From NCBI GenBank assembly GCA_046348835.1, contig JAXMDM010000004.1:496001-560000 (forward strand): a DNA stretch of 64,000 nucleotides, given 5' to 3'. The notes beneath the pieces were generated by a model. It was not told the DNA's origin, ran no database searches, and saw nothing but the letters and a program-made list of their open reading frames with translations. Numbering within the stretch: position 1 is the stretch's first letter; each line of letters starts with the position of its first letter. Of the stretch, positions 52,281 through 61,251 are shown in pieces. The stretch comes from Defluviicoccus sp046348835 (GTDB lineage: Bacteria > Pseudomonadota > Alphaproteobacteria > Rhodospirillales > Defluviicoccaceae). A program made the position numbers and the translations under genes.

Positions 52281-53927
52281 ATGGCGTACAGTGCGGTTGC
52301 GCATCACGACGAGCACGAACACCATCCGACCGGTTGGCGGCGGTGGCTTTATTCGACAAACCACAAAGACATCGGCACCATGTATATGTGGCTGTCGATG
52401 GTGGCGGCACTCATCGGCGGGGGAATGTCCTGGTACATTCGGCTGGAACTGGCCGAGCCGGGCCTGCAGTTCTTCGACGGGAATACCCAATTCTATAATG
52501 TGCTGCTGACCGCCCACGGCTTCATCATGGTCTTCTTCGTGGTCATGCCGGCCATGATCGGCGGCTTCGCCAACTGGTTCGTGCCGTTGATGATCGGGGC
52601 GCCGGACATGGCGTTTCCGCGCATGAACAACATCAGCTTCTGGCTGACCGCCGGCGGCCTGCTGCTCTTGATGTGCTCGGCGGTCGTCGGGGAAGGGCCG
52701 GGAACCGGCTGGACCGTCTATCCGCCGTTGTCCAGCATCGCCTTCCACCCCGGACCCTCCGTCGATTTCGGCATCCTCGCCCTGCACGTGGCGGGCGCCG
52801 GCTCGATCCTCGGCGCGATCAACTTCATCGTGACCATCTTCAACATGCGGGCCCCGGGGATGACCCTGCACCGCATGCCGCTGTTCGTCTGGTCGATCCT
52901 GGTTACCGCGTTCCTCCTGCTGCTGGCGCTGCCGGTCCTGGCCGGTGCCCTCACCATGCTGCTCACCGACCGCAACTTCGGCACCGCCTTCTACGATGCG
53001 GCCGGCGGCGGTGATCCGCTGCTCTGGCAGCATCTGTTCTGGTTCTTCGGTCACCCGGAAGTCTACATCATCATCCTGCCGGCGTTCGGGATCATCAGCC
53101 AGATCGTCTCCACCTTCTCGAAGAAGCCGGTGTTCGGTTATTTGGGCATGGCTTATGCCATGTGTGCGATCGGCATCGTCGGCTTCGTGGTCTGGGCGCA
53201 CCACATGTTCGTGGCCGGGATCGGGGTGAACGCCCGCGCCTATTTCACCACCGCCACCCTGATCATCGCGGTGCCGACCGGAATCAAGATTTTCAGCTGG
53301 CTGGCGACGATGTGGGGAGGCTCCATCGAGTTCAAAGCGCCGATGATGTATGCCATCGGCTTCATTTGGCTGTTCGTTCTCGGCGGCGTGACCGGGGTCG
53401 TCCTCGCCAACGGCAGCCTCGACGTGTCGCTGCACGACACCTACTACGTGGTGGCGCACTTCCACTACGTGATGGCTATCGCCGCTATCTTCGCGATGTT
53501 TGGTGCCTGGTACTACTGGATCAGCAAGATGATTGGCCGGCAGTACCGTGAAGGGCTGGCGCAGCTCCAGTTCTGGGTCTTCTTTATTGGCGTCAATGTC
53601 CTGTTCTTCCCGCAGCATTTTCTCGGTCTGGCCGGAATGCCGCGGCGTATCCCCGATTATCCGGATGCGTTCGCCGGTTGGAACATGGTCAGCTCGGTCG
53701 GTGCCGCCATCACCGCGGCAGGGACGCTGTTGTTCTTCTATGTCGTGTTTGACACCTATCGGGCCGGCAGGAAGGTGACCGTGGCCAACCCGTGGGGCGA
53801 GGGTGCGACGACACTGGAATGGTCGGTTCCGTCACCGGCGCCGTTCCATACCCACGAGGTGCTACCGGTTATCGGTGCCTCCACCCACGGCCATGGCGGT
53901 CACGGCCATATGCAGCCTGCGGAGTAG
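52281..53927 (+). CDS. coxA: Cytochrome c oxidase subunit I (aa3 type)
   Basis: 548 aa with 12 TM helices, from ATG 52281. Heme a and a3/CuB ligands are complete: TAHGFIMVFF (TM2 His), FFGHPEVYIIILPAFG (His-Tyr cross-link pair), VWAHHMFVAG (HH pair) and VVAHFHYVMAIA (TM10 His pair). D- and K-channel residues such as MIGAPDMAFPRMNN are seen. It reduces O2 and pumps protons. The C-terminal His/Gly-rich tail (HGHGGHGH) is a small elaboration. It follows coxB by 58 bases. All key residues missing from the divergent homologue at 49016-50449 are present here. Confidence 0.98.
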   Translation: MAYSAVAHHDEHEHHPTGWRRWLYSTNHKDIGTMYMWLSMVAALIGGGMSWYIRLELAEPGLQFFDGNTQFYNVLLTAHGFIMVFFVVMPAMIGGFANWFVPLMIGAPDMAFPRMNNISFWLTAGGLLLLMCSAVVGEGPGTGWTVYPPLSSIAFHPGPSVDFGILALHVAGAGSILGAINFIVTIFNMRAPGMTLHRMPLFVWSILVTAFLLLLALPVLAGALTMLLTDRNFGTAFYDAAGGGDPLLWQHLFWFFGHPEVYIIILPAFGIISQIVSTFSKKPVFGYLGMAYAMCAIGIVGFVVWAHHMFVAGIGVNARAYFTTATLIIAVPTGIKIFSWLATMWGGSIEFKAPMMYAIGFIWLFVLGGVTGVVLANGSLDVSLHDTYYVVAHFHYVMAIAAIFAMFGAWYYWISKMIGRQYREGLAQLQFWVFFIGVNVLFFPQHFLGLAGMPRRIPDYPDAFAGWNMVSSVGAAITAAGTLLFFYVVFDTYRAGRKVTVANPWGEGATTLEWSVPSPAPFHTHEVLPVIGASTHGHGGHGHMQPAE

Positions 53928-53969
53928 GGATTGGCGGTAGAAAAAGAAGGGGGCCGGGGCGGACATCCG

Positions 53970-54575
53970 ATGGATAACGGGGCGAAACGGCGAAAGCGCC
54001 TGACCGCGACGGTGTTGACCGGCGTTGTTGCCGGGATGGTCGGGCTTACGTTCGCCTCGGTCCCGCTCTACCGGATGTTCTGCCAGGCCACCGGATACGA
54101 TGGCACACCTCGAACGGACACCAACGCCCGGCCGGACAAACCCATCGGGCGGGCAATAACGGTGCACTTCGACGCCAACGTCAATCCGGCGCTGCCCTGG
54201 CAGTTTCAGCCGGAGCAGCGTCTTGTCCGCCTGAACCTGGGCGAGCAGACCCTTGCCTTCTATCGTGCCCACAATACCTCCGGACGAGAGGAGAGCGGCA
54301 CCGCGACCTTCAACGTGGTTCCGGAGGCGGCGGCCCCGTACTTCACCAAGACCGAGTGCTTTTGCTTCACCGAGCAAACGCTCGCGGCCGACCAGACGGT
54401 GGATATGCCGGTCGCGTTCTTTGTCGATCCAGGCCTGGATGACGATCCGGAAGCCCGCGGCATTACCGACATAACACTGTCCTACACATTCTTCCGGGTT
54501 CCGGAAGCGGCACGAACGGCGGCGACCGCCGAGCAAGGATCAGGGGTGCCTCGGCAACGGAACGCGGGCGGCTAG
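53970..54575 (+). CDS. ctaG: Cytochrome c oxidase assembly protein CtaG (Cox11)
   Basis: 201 aa from ATG 53970; TTG 53931 directly after the coxA stop, with GGAG six bases ahead, is an alternative. One N-terminal TM helix (LTATVLTGVVAGMVGLTFAS) and SVPLYRMFCQATGYDGTPRT are the Cox11 start. The copper-binding CFCF motif is in FTKTECFCFTEQTL. The Ig-like domain ends ITLSYTFFRV. It inserts CuB into subunit I. Between coxA and coxC as usual. Confidence 0.95.
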   Translation: MDNGAKRRKRLTATVLTGVVAGMVGLTFASVPLYRMFCQATGYDGTPRTDTNARPDKPIGRAITVHFDANVNPALPWQFQPEQRLVRLNLGEQTLAFYRAHNTSGREESGTATFNVVPEAAAPYFTKTECFCFTEQTLAADQTVDMPVAFFVDPGLDDDPEARGITDITLSYTFFRVPEAARTAATAEQGSGVPRQRNAGG

Positions 54576-54610
54576 AACAACGCCCAAAAGGCGGCCAGGA
54601 GGGGAGAACA

Positions 54611-55438
54611 ATGGCGAGCGAAACGGCAAAAAATCATCCATTCCACATGGTGGACCCGAGCCCGTGGCCGTTGACCGGCACCGTTGCCGCGGTAACCATG
54701 GCAATGGGCGGGATCTGGTTCATGCACGGAGGACCACCCTGGGTCCTCATCGCCGGGTTCATCATCCTGCTTTCCACCTTCTTTGGCTGGTGGCGGGATG
54801 TCGTTCGCGAGTCCCGGCAAGGGGCGCACACGGACGTGGTCGCCCACGGCCTGCGGATCGGCGTGCTGCTGTTCATCGCCTCGGAGGTGATGTTCTTTTT
54901 CGCCTTCTTCTGGGCCTACTTCAACGCCAGTGTCCCGTTGATCAACCATGCGGCGCATGAGGTCTGGCCACCGGAAGGGGTCGTGCCGCTCCACACCTGG
55001 GGGCTGCCCTTCCTCAACACCCTCATTCTGCTTACCTCCGGTGCCACGGTGACCGTTGCCCACCATGCCATCCGGCTCAACGACCGGGAAAAGATGGTGT
55101 TCTGGACGGGCCTAACCGCGCTTTTGGGGGCCTTGTTCCTGTCGCTCCAGGCCTTCGAATACCATCATGCGGAGTTCGGATTTAAGGACGGCATCTATCC
55201 CTCCACATTCTTCATGGCCACGGGATTCCATGGCTTTCACGTCCTCGTCGGTACCCTGGCGCTTCTGGTCTGCTTCTTGCGGGGACGTGCCGGGCACTTC
55301 ACCGCGGAGAAGCACGTAGGGTTCGAGGCCGCGGCTTGGTACTGGCACTTCGTTGACGTTGTCTGGCTGTTCCTGTTCGTGTCGATCTACTGGTGGGGCA
55401 GCTCTGCATACTTCGCGACACACAGTGCCGTCCAATGA
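54611..55438 (+). CDS. coxC: Cytochrome c oxidase subunit III
   Basis: 275 aa with seven TM helices. It starts MASETAKNHPFHMVDPSPWP behind an AGGAGGGGAG ribosome site. Family signatures are WWRDVVRESRQGAHTDVVAHGL (lipid-binding helix), IASEVMFFFAFFWAYF, and the C-terminal EAAAWYWHFVDVVWLFLFVS. It stabilises subunit I during turnover. It overlaps the DUF983 gene by 14 bases if the GTG start of the latter is right. Confidence 0.97.
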   Translation: MASETAKNHPFHMVDPSPWPLTGTVAAVTMAMGGIWFMHGGPPWVLIAGFIILLSTFFGWWRDVVRESRQGAHTDVVAHGLRIGVLLFIASEVMFFFAFFWAYFNASVPLINHAAHEVWPPEGVVPLHTWGLPFLNTLILLTSGATVTVAHHAIRLNDREKMVFWTGLTALLGALFLSLQAFEYHHAEFGFKDGIYPSTFFMATGFHGFHVLVGTLALLVCFLRGRAGHFTAEKHVGFEAAAWYWHFVDVVWLFLFVSIYWWGSSAYFATHSAVQ

Positions 55439-55838
55439 GGGGGCCGCAGGGGCGGCCGGATCAGCCGCCCCGTCCACCTGGCGCTGCCTCATGTTCGGCG
55501 TCCGGGGACGCTGCCCCCGCTGCGGGCGGGGACCGCTCTTCTCCGGCCTGCTGACCGTCCGTGACGCGTGCGAGGCCTGCCACCTGAGCTTCGTCGGCCA
55601 CGATGCCGGCGATGGCCCCGCCGTCTTCGGCATCTTTATTCTCGGGTTTCTGATTGTCGGCCTCGCCGTGGCGCTGGAGATCATGGCTGCTCCGCCGCTG
55701 TGGGTGCATGTGGTCCTATGGACGCCGGTGACGCTGATTGCCACGATCGCCATCCTCCGCCCGTTGAAGGGAATGACCATCGCGGCCCAGTACCGGTACC
55801 GATCCGTCGAAGAACCGGAACGGCCCGGCGCCACCTGA
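55425..55838 (+). CDS. DUF983 membrane protein of the cytochrome oxidase operon
   Basis: 137 aa from GTG 55425 (overlaps coxC by 14 bases); ATG 55491 is an alternative that begins just before the ribbon. The DUF983 zinc-ribbon-like motif RGRCPRCGRGPLFSGLLTVR and CEACHLSF has two CxxC pairs. Two TM helices follow (VFGIFILGFLIVGLAVALEI; WVHVVLWTPVTLIATIAI), and the end LRPLKGMTIAAQYRYR is typical. In alphaproteobacteria it sits between coxC and surf1; no surf1 follows here. Its role in oxidase biogenesis is inferred from context. Confidence 0.88.
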   Translation: MPSNEGAAGAAGSAAPSTWRCLMFGVRGRCPRCGRGPLFSGLLTVRDACEACHLSFVGHDAGDGPAVFGIFILGFLIVGLAVALEIMAAPPLWVHVVLWTPVTLIATIAILRPLKGMTIAAQYRYRSVEEPERPGAT

Positions 55839-55920
55839 GCACCGGTAGCGGCGCGTCGTTGCGCCAAACGGCCCATCGTAATAATCCATTCGGGCAGATT
55901 ACCGGTCTGTGGAGGAAACG

Positions 55921-56748
55921 ATGATGAGCGGAGGAAGCGGCATCTACCGATTGCCGGTGACTATACGGCGGATCGGCGATGTGGACAGATCGGGACGCTG
56001 GCTCGCCCAGGGATGGAGCGATTTCAAGCGGACGCCGGTGATTAGCCTCATTTACGGCGGTGCCTTCGTCATCATCAGCCTCGCCCTTACCTTCGGATTG
56101 CGGGCGGTCGGGCTCGACTCGCTCATTCTGCCGCTCTGTCTCGGCTTCATCATCATGGCGCCGATACTGGTCGTCGGGCTCTACGACGTCAGCCATCGCC
56201 TGGAGCGGGGGCAGCCGGTCCACGTGGGGAACATTTTCGAGGCTTTCGGTGATAGTCTCGGTCAGCTGTCGGCGATGGGGATCGTTCTCCTCATCTGCTA
56301 CTGGGTATGGGTGTGGAGCGCCCTTATCCTGTTCATGGGCTTTTTCAACCAGTCGCCGCCACCGCTCGATGCGTTCTTCGAGGACGTCGTATTCACCATG
56401 AACGGCGGGCTCCTGCTGGGAATCGGATCGATCGTCGGCGCGTGCTTTGGCGCCTTGGTTTTCAGTCTGAGCGCCATCTCTGTCCCGTTGTTGTACGATC
56501 GGCCTATCGACGTGGTCACCGCGATCAGCTGCAGTCTCCTGGCTGTGAAGGAGAACGGACGGGTCATGTTCGGCTGGGCGGCGCTGATCCTGCTCATCAG
56601 CATCGCCGGCATTGCCACGTTCTTCGTCGGACTGGCCATCGCCGTCCCGGTGCTGGCCTATGCCACCTGGCACTGTTACCGGGATCTGATCGAACCGAAG
56701 ACCGAGACGGCCGCCGCGGTCGAAGGCAAAGTGCAGCCGGCCGGCTGA
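55921..56748 (+). CDS. DUF2189 integral membrane protein
   Basis: 275 aa. It starts at ATG 55921 with a strong GGAGG five to six bases upstream. N-terminal IRRIGDVDRSGRWLAQGWSD and DFKRTPVISLIYGGAFVIIS are the DUF2189 signature, with six TM helices (LILPLCLGFIIMAPILVVGL; LSAMGIVLLICYWVWVWSAL; FGWAALILLISIAGIATFFV). Family function is unknown; it is often encoded near cytochrome oxidase or copper genes in alphaproteobacteria. It occupies the place where surf1 is commonly found and is convergent with the LMW phosphatase gene. Confidence 0.87.
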   Translation: MMSGGSGIYRLPVTIRRIGDVDRSGRWLAQGWSDFKRTPVISLIYGGAFVIISLALTFGLRAVGLDSLILPLCLGFIIMAPILVVGLYDVSHRLERGQPVHVGNIFEAFGDSLGQLSAMGIVLLICYWVWVWSALILFMGFFNQSPPPLDAFFEDVVFTMNGGLLLGIGSIVGACFGALVFSLSAISVPLLYDRPIDVVTAISCSLLAVKENGRVMFGWAALILLISIAGIATFFVGLAIAVPVLAYATWHCYRDLIEPKTETAAAVEGKVQPAG

Positions 56749-56785
56749 ACGGCTTCCTGGTTCGAGGAACGGTAAGCGGGCGCGG

Positions 56786-57226
56786 CTACAGCCCCGCCAT
56801 CGGTGCCGCAGCGAAATCGCCCTTCAGCCGCTTCAGGAGCTGGTCGCGGACGTGGCGGTAGGCATCCATCCGCATCTCGCGACTGCCTTCGACGATCGAC
56901 GGGTCGAAGGTATTCCAGAACGTCACCTCGCACGCCATCGCTCGAGTCAGTTCCATGGCCCGGTGCTGTGCTTCCGGCGAGAGGGTAATGATCAGGTCAA
57001 AGGACTCGTCCTCCAGGTCGTCGAAGGACTTGGGGCGGTGTCCGGCGATGTCGAGGCCGATCTCGTCCATCGCCTCGACCGCGAACGGATCAAGCTCGCC
57101 CGGCCGGACTCCGGCAGAATCGACGAAGATGTGACGGCCGATCAGGTGCTTAAGGATGCCTTCCGCCATCGGTGAACGGATGGCGTTGTGGGTGCAGGCG
57201 AACAGGACGGCCGATGGAAGTCTCAC
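56786..57226 (-). CDS. Low-molecular-weight protein tyrosine phosphatase / ArsC-like
   Basis: 146 aa. Catalytic P-loop Cys11-x5-Arg17 (FACTHNAIRSPMAEG) with the general-acid DP in NTFDPSIVEGSREMRMDAYR. It lacks the additional cysteines of thioredoxin-coupled arsenate reductases, so phosphatase or a related thiol function is more likely than arsenate reduction. GTG start at 57226, 11 bases after the UPF0262 stop. The hisD-UPF0262-LMW phosphatase order is conserved in alphaproteobacteria, usually followed by infA, which is not found here. Confidence 0.88.
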   Translation of the reverse strand: MRLPSAVLFACTHNAIRSPMAEGILKHLIGRHIFVDSAGVRPGELDPFAVEAMDEIGLDIAGHRPKSFDDLEDESFDLIITLSPEAQHRAMELTRAMACEVTFWNTFDPSIVEGSREMRMDAYRHVRDQLLKRLKGDFAAAPMAGL

Positions 57227-57237
57227 CCGCGTGCGAC

Positions 57238-57726
57238 CTAGCCCCGAATATGCATGACGCAGATTAGAGTGAACAGACGGCGCGCCGTGTCTTTGTCCAT
57301 GGTCACCTTGTCGGCGAGCCTGTCGCGAAGAAGGTCAGCGCCTTCATTGTGAAGGCCGCGTCGTCCCATGTCGATTGCTTCGATTCGACTTGGCGGCAGG
57401 GTCCTGATGGCGTTGACGTAGCTCTCACATATCAAGAAATAGTCTTTGATGATGCTTTGCAGGCTGCTTAGCGATAAAGTAAAAGTGGAAAGTTCAGTCT
57501 CGCCCTGATCGCTGATCCGAAATCTCAGCGTTCGTCCCTCTTCCACGGTCAATTGGACGACATACGGACCGGGTTTGCCATTGACCAGGTGAAAGGAGTT
57601 TTCTTCGATCAGATCATAAAGAGCGGCCCGTCGCTCCTGTTCGACCGATGGGCTCAGGCGAATGCGTGCGGCATCGTTGATGACGATGCTGATGATTTTT
57701 TGCGGCGCATCGGCGGAATCGGCCAC
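57238..57726 (-). CDS. UPF0262 family protein
   Basis: 162 aa. It matches UPF0262, an alphaproteobacterial family: IISIVINDAARIRLSPSVEQ, ERRAALYDLIEENSF, LTLSLSSLQSIIKDYFLICE-like helix and RIEAIDMGRRGLHNEGADLL are the conserved blocks. No catalytic motif is evident and the function is unknown. GTG start at 57726, 73 bases after the hisD stop, 11 bases before the phosphatase start. Co-transcription with hisD is likely. Confidence 0.9.
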   Translation of the reverse strand: MADSADAPQKIISIVINDAARIRLSPSVEQERRAALYDLIEENSFHLVNGKPGPYVVQLTVEEGRTLRFRISDQGETELSTFTLSLSSLQSIIKDYFLICESYVNAIRTLPPSRIEAIDMGRRGLHNEGADLLRDRLADKVTMDKDTARRLFTLICVMHIRG

Positions 57727-57799
57727 AAGGACGATCGCTCCTATCGCATTCTCGTTGATTCATACCCACCGAAAGCATCGACCACCGCCATCAGGTCCC

Positions 57800-59104
57800 C
57801 TATCCCATATTGGCTTCGCCCAGCCGGAGCAATACCGAGCGGGCGTGGGCGCCCAGTCCCTCCGCTTCCGCCAGAGCCACCGCGGAAGGCCCGATCGCGG
57901 CCAGGGCCTCGGCGCCGCAGCCGAGGAAGGTGGTCCGCTTGCAGAAGTCGAGCACGCCGAGACCGGAGGAGAAACGGGCGGAACGACCGGTCGGAAGGAC
58001 GTGGTTCGGACCGGCGACGTAGTCGCCGAGTGCCTCGGGCGTGAGGCGCCCGAGAAAGATCGAGCCGGCGTGGCGGACGTCGGCGAAGAAGCGATCGGCG
58101 TCGTCGATGGCCAGCTGGAGATGCTCCGGGGCGATCCGGTTGACCAGCGGAGCGGTTCCCTCGAGGTCCTCGACCACAATCACGCAACCGTGGCGCTCCC
58201 AACTCAGCCGCGCGATGGGCGCGCGCTCGAGCGTACGCAGCTGCCGTTCCACCGCAGCTTCAACCGCGGAGGCGAAGGTCCCGTCGTCTGTGATGAGGAT
58301 GGATTGCGCCGCCTCGTCGTGCTCGGCTTGGGCGAGCAGGTCCGCCGCAATCCAGTCCGCATCGTTGGCGCCGTCGGCGACGATCAGCACCTCGGACGGA
58401 CCAGCGATCATGTCGATGCCCACCTGACCGAAGACGCGCCGCTTGGCCGCTGCTACATAGGCGTTGCCGGGGCCGACGATCTTATCGACCGGTGCGATGC
58501 TGTCGGTGCCGAAGGCGAGAGCTGCTACTGCCTGAGCCCCGCCGATCCGGTAGATCTCGTCCACCCCCACCAGGCGGGCGGCTGCCAGGACGAGGGGATT
58601 GATCTCGCCGCCGGAATGGGGGACGACCATGGCCAGGCGGCCGACGCCGGCGATTTTGGCCGGCAGGGCGTTCATCAGAACGGATGACGGGTATGCTGCC
58701 GTCCCGCCCGGTACGTATAGGCCGACCGCGTCGAGGGGGGTCCACCGATACCCCAGGCGTACGCCCGTGCTGTCGGTGTAGTCCTGGCCGGCCGGCTTCT
58801 GCCGCGCATGGAAATCCGCGATCCGGTCGGCGGCGAAACGCAGGGCATCCAGGGTTGCCGGTGCACAGGCGGCCTCGGCGCGGAGAATCTCGTCGGCTCC
58901 GATCCGGAGCTGCTCCGCCCGCAGATCCAAGCCGTCGAAGCGCCGGGTATACTCCAGCACCGCCGCATCGCCGCGCTCGCGCACGTCGTCGATGATCTTC
59001 GCCACCGTTTCGTCCACATGGGCGGCTGCCTGCCTCTTGGCGGCGAGCAGCGCATCGAAAGAGGCGGCGAAGCCCGGGGAGCGGGTATCAAGCCGCTGCG
59101 GCAT
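57800..59104 (-). CDS. hisD: Histidinol dehydrogenase
   Basis: 434 aa. Catalyses the last two oxidations of histidine biosynthesis (L-histidinol to L-histidine, NAD+, zinc). Family signature: IGGAQAVAALAFGTDSIAPV, DKIVGPGNAYVAAAKRRVFG, DMIAGPSEVLIVADGANDAD and LLAQAEHDEAAQSILI, with the catalytic Glu-His pair in NRIAPEHLQLAIDDAD and the C-terminal GPNHVLPTGRSARFSSGLGV. The start at 59104 overlaps the hisG stop by 17 bases, so the two genes form a coupled pair. Confidence 0.96.
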   Translation of the reverse strand: MPQRLDTRSPGFAASFDALLAAKRQAAAHVDETVAKIIDDVRERGDAAVLEYTRRFDGLDLRAEQLRIGADEILRAEAACAPATLDALRFAADRIADFHARQKPAGQDYTDSTGVRLGYRWTPLDAVGLYVPGGTAAYPSSVLMNALPAKIAGVGRLAMVVPHSGGEINPLVLAAARLVGVDEIYRIGGAQAVAALAFGTDSIAPVDKIVGPGNAYVAAAKRRVFGQVGIDMIAGPSEVLIVADGANDADWIAADLLAQAEHDEAAQSILITDDGTFASAVEAAVERQLRTLERAPIARLSWERHGCVIVVEDLEGTAPLVNRIAPEHLQLAIDDADRFFADVRHAGSIFLGRLTPEALGDYVAGPNHVLPTGRSARFSSGLGVLDFCKRTTFLGCGAEALAAIGPSAVALAEAEGLGAHARSVLLRLGEANMG

Positions 59105-59771
59105 CGACGGCCTCCCGGAAGCGCTCGATCCAGCCGCTGAGCTGCCGCGGTCGCGTCTTCAGCGCCGTCCGGTTGACGACGAGCCGGGACGAAACGTCGG
59201 CGATGCGCTCCACCTCGGTCAGCCCATTGGCTTTGAGTGTCGCGCCGGTGGAGACCAGGTCGACGATGCGCCGGCAAAGGCCGAGGGACGGCGCCAGCTC
59301 CATGGCCCCGTTGAGGTGAATGCACTCGGCGTGTACGCCCCGGCTGGCAAAGTGCCGGGTGGTGAGGTTCGGGTACTTGGTGGCGATGCGTATGTGGCTC
59401 CACCTCGCCGGGTTATCCTCGGACAACAGTGCGGACGGCTCACAGACGGAGATGTGGCAGCGGCCAATACCCAGATCCAGCGGAGCGTAGAGTTCGGCGT
59501 AGTCGAACTCCATCAGGACATCGCTGCCGGCGATCCCGAGCTGGGCCGCACCGAAGGCGACGAAGGTGGCAACATCGAACGAGCGGACGCGGATAATCCG
59601 CAGCTCCGGCCGGTTGGTAGCAAAGCACAGCTGGCGCGAGTCATCATCGGCGAAGGCCGCTTCCGGTTCGATGCCCACCGCGCGCAGCAGAGGCTCCGCC
59701 TCCTTCAGGATGCGACCTTTCGGCACGGCGAGAATCAGCGGCTCGGACCCCACGTGCAACAACTCCTCCAT
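59088..59771 (-). CDS. hisG: ATP phosphoribosyltransferase, short form
   Basis: 227 aa. It performs the first step of histidine synthesis (ATP + PRPP). The catalytic domain has LILAVPKGRILKEAEPLLRA, AAQLGIAGSDVLMEFDYAEL and the PRPP loop IVDLVSTGATLKANGL. The C-terminal regulatory domain of long-form HisG is missing, and the length is that of HisGS enzymes. These need HisZ for activity and feedback control, and hisZ is not in the window. Overlaps hisD by 17 bases; 139 bases from murA. Confidence 0.95.
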   Translation of the reverse strand: MEELLHVGSEPLILAVPKGRILKEAEPLLRAVGIEPEAAFADDDSRQLCFATNRPELRIIRVRSFDVATFVAFGAAQLGIAGSDVLMEFDYAELYAPLDLGIGRCHISVCEPSALLSEDNPARWSHIRIATKYPNLTTRHFASRGVHAECIHLNGAMELAPSLGLCRRIVDLVSTGATLKANGLTEVERIADVSSRLVVNRTALKTRPRQLSGWIERFREAVDAAAA

Positions 59772-59910
59772 TTCACGATCGCTTAAGCTGAGACGGGACG
59801 GGAGTCCAGAGCGGGGCGGAGAAACACGCCATTTGCCGCCGCCGAGAGCGGCGGTTCGCCAGAGGAACGGTGGGGGGCCTCACCGATCCGACGTTCTCTG
59901 TGCCTGCAAT

Positions 59911-61194
59911 TCAATTGATCCGTTCGATGTCGGCGCCGCAGCCGGCGAGCTTGGCTTCCAGGCGCTCATAGCCGCGATCCAGGTGATAGACGCGGTTGAT
60001 CACCGTTTCTCCCGCAGCGGCGAGCCCGGCCAGCACCAGCGATACCGAGGCCCGAAGATCGGTGGCCATCACCTGCGCCCCGGATAATTGGGCGACCCCG
60101 CGGACGATGGCGGATGAGCCGTGAACGTTTATGTTGGCGCCCATCCGGCACAGCTCCGGAACGTGCATGAACCGGTTCTCGAATACGGTTTCAGTAATCA
60201 TCGCCGCGCCCTGGGCAACCGACATCAGCGCCATCAGCTGAGCCTGCATATCGGTGGGGAACCCCGGAAAAGGCTCGGTCATCACGTCGACGCCGACCAT
60301 GGGGCCATTGCAGCGTGACACCCGGATCCCGTGCTGGGTGGCGCTAAGCTCGACGCCTGCCGCATGCAGAACATCGGCGACCGATTTGATCAGTTCGAGC
60401 CGCGTCCCCTGCAGATGGATGTCGCCACCGGTCATGGCAGCGGCGACGGCATAAGTCCCGCTTTCGATCCGGTCAGGCAGAACCCGGTGTTGCGCGCCGT
60501 GCAGGTGATCACGTCCGCGGACACGCAGCGTATGGCTGCCGATTCCATCGATATCGGCGCCCATTTTCACCAGGCAGTGGGCGAGGTCGACCACCTCCGG
60601 CTCGCGGGCGGCGTTGCGGAGAATGGTTTCGCCCGAGGCCAGCGTCGCCGCCATCATGGCATTTTCGGTTCCGGTCACCGTCACCGCCGGAAAGGTGATG
60701 TCGGCGCCGCGCAGGCCGCCCGCCGGGGCGCTCGCTTCCACATAGCCGCTGCTGAGTTCGATCTCGGCCCCCAGTTGTGCCAGGGCCTTGAGGTGATAAT
60801 CGATCGGGCGGGTGCCGATGGCACATCCGCCCGGCAGCGAGACGCGGGCGTGGCCGCATCGGGCGACCAGCGGTCCGAGGACGACCACCGAAGCGCGCAT
60901 CTTCCTCACCAGCTCGTAAGGAGCGGTGATATCACGGACATTACGGGCGTTGAGGGTGATGGTTTGGCCGTAGGACCCATAGGGCCCACCGGCTTGTACC
61001 GCCAAGTCGACGCCGAGTTCGCTCAAGAGGCCGGCCATGCTGGTGATGTCGACGACGACCGGCAGATTCTCCAGCACCAGGTCGCCGTCGCTCAGCAGGC
61101 TCGCCGCCATGAGCGGCAACGCCGCGTTCTTCGCACCGCTGATGGCGATGTCGCCCGAGAGTCTGCTACCGCCGCGAATAAGGATCCGGTCCAT
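59911..61194 (-). CDS. murA: UDP-N-acetylglucosamine 1-carboxyvinyltransferase
   Basis: 427 aa. First committed step of peptidoglycan synthesis; the fosfomycin target. Lys22 in AISGAKNAALPLMAA and the PEP-loop Cys124 in SLPGGCAIGTRP are present. Cys at that position predicts fosfomycin sensitivity at the target. Two-fold repeated EPSP-synthase-like domains fill the rest (TVTGTENAMMAATLASGETI; PFPGFPTDMQAQLMALMSVA; HLDRGYERLEAKLAGCGAD). It is upstream of hisG-hisD on the same strand. Confidence 0.97.
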   Translation of the reverse strand: MDRILIRGGSRLSGDIAISGAKNAALPLMAASLLSDGDLVLENLPVVVDITSMAGLLSELGVDLAVQAGGPYGSYGQTITLNARNVRDITAPYELVRKMRASVVVLGPLVARCGHARVSLPGGCAIGTRPIDYHLKALAQLGAEIELSSGYVEASAPAGGLRGADITFPAVTVTGTENAMMAATLASGETILRNAAREPEVVDLAHCLVKMGADIDGIGSHTLRVRGRDHLHGAQHRVLPDRIESGTYAVAAAMTGGDIHLQGTRLELIKSVADVLHAAGVELSATQHGIRVSRCNGPMVGVDVMTEPFPGFPTDMQAQLMALMSVAQGAAMITETVFENRFMHVPELCRMGANINVHGSSAIVRGVAQLSGAQVMATDLRASVSLVLAGLAAAGETVINRVYHLDRGYERLEAKLAGCGADIERIN

Positions 61195-61251
61195 GGGTCA
61201 ACTTCACGCACAATCGCCCGTCGCCCACCGGGTCACGGGATCTGTCTCCGA

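Noticed and set aside
52089..53618. A 509-codon minus-strand frame opposite coxA and coxB
   Set aside because: Charged, His/Glu/Arg-rich reverse complement of membrane-protein codons; shadow of coxA.
56754..56769. Small TTCCT/AGGAA hairpin between the DUF2189 and LMW phosphatase genes
   Set aside because: Only a 5-bp stem without a T-run; too weak to call a bidirectional terminator.
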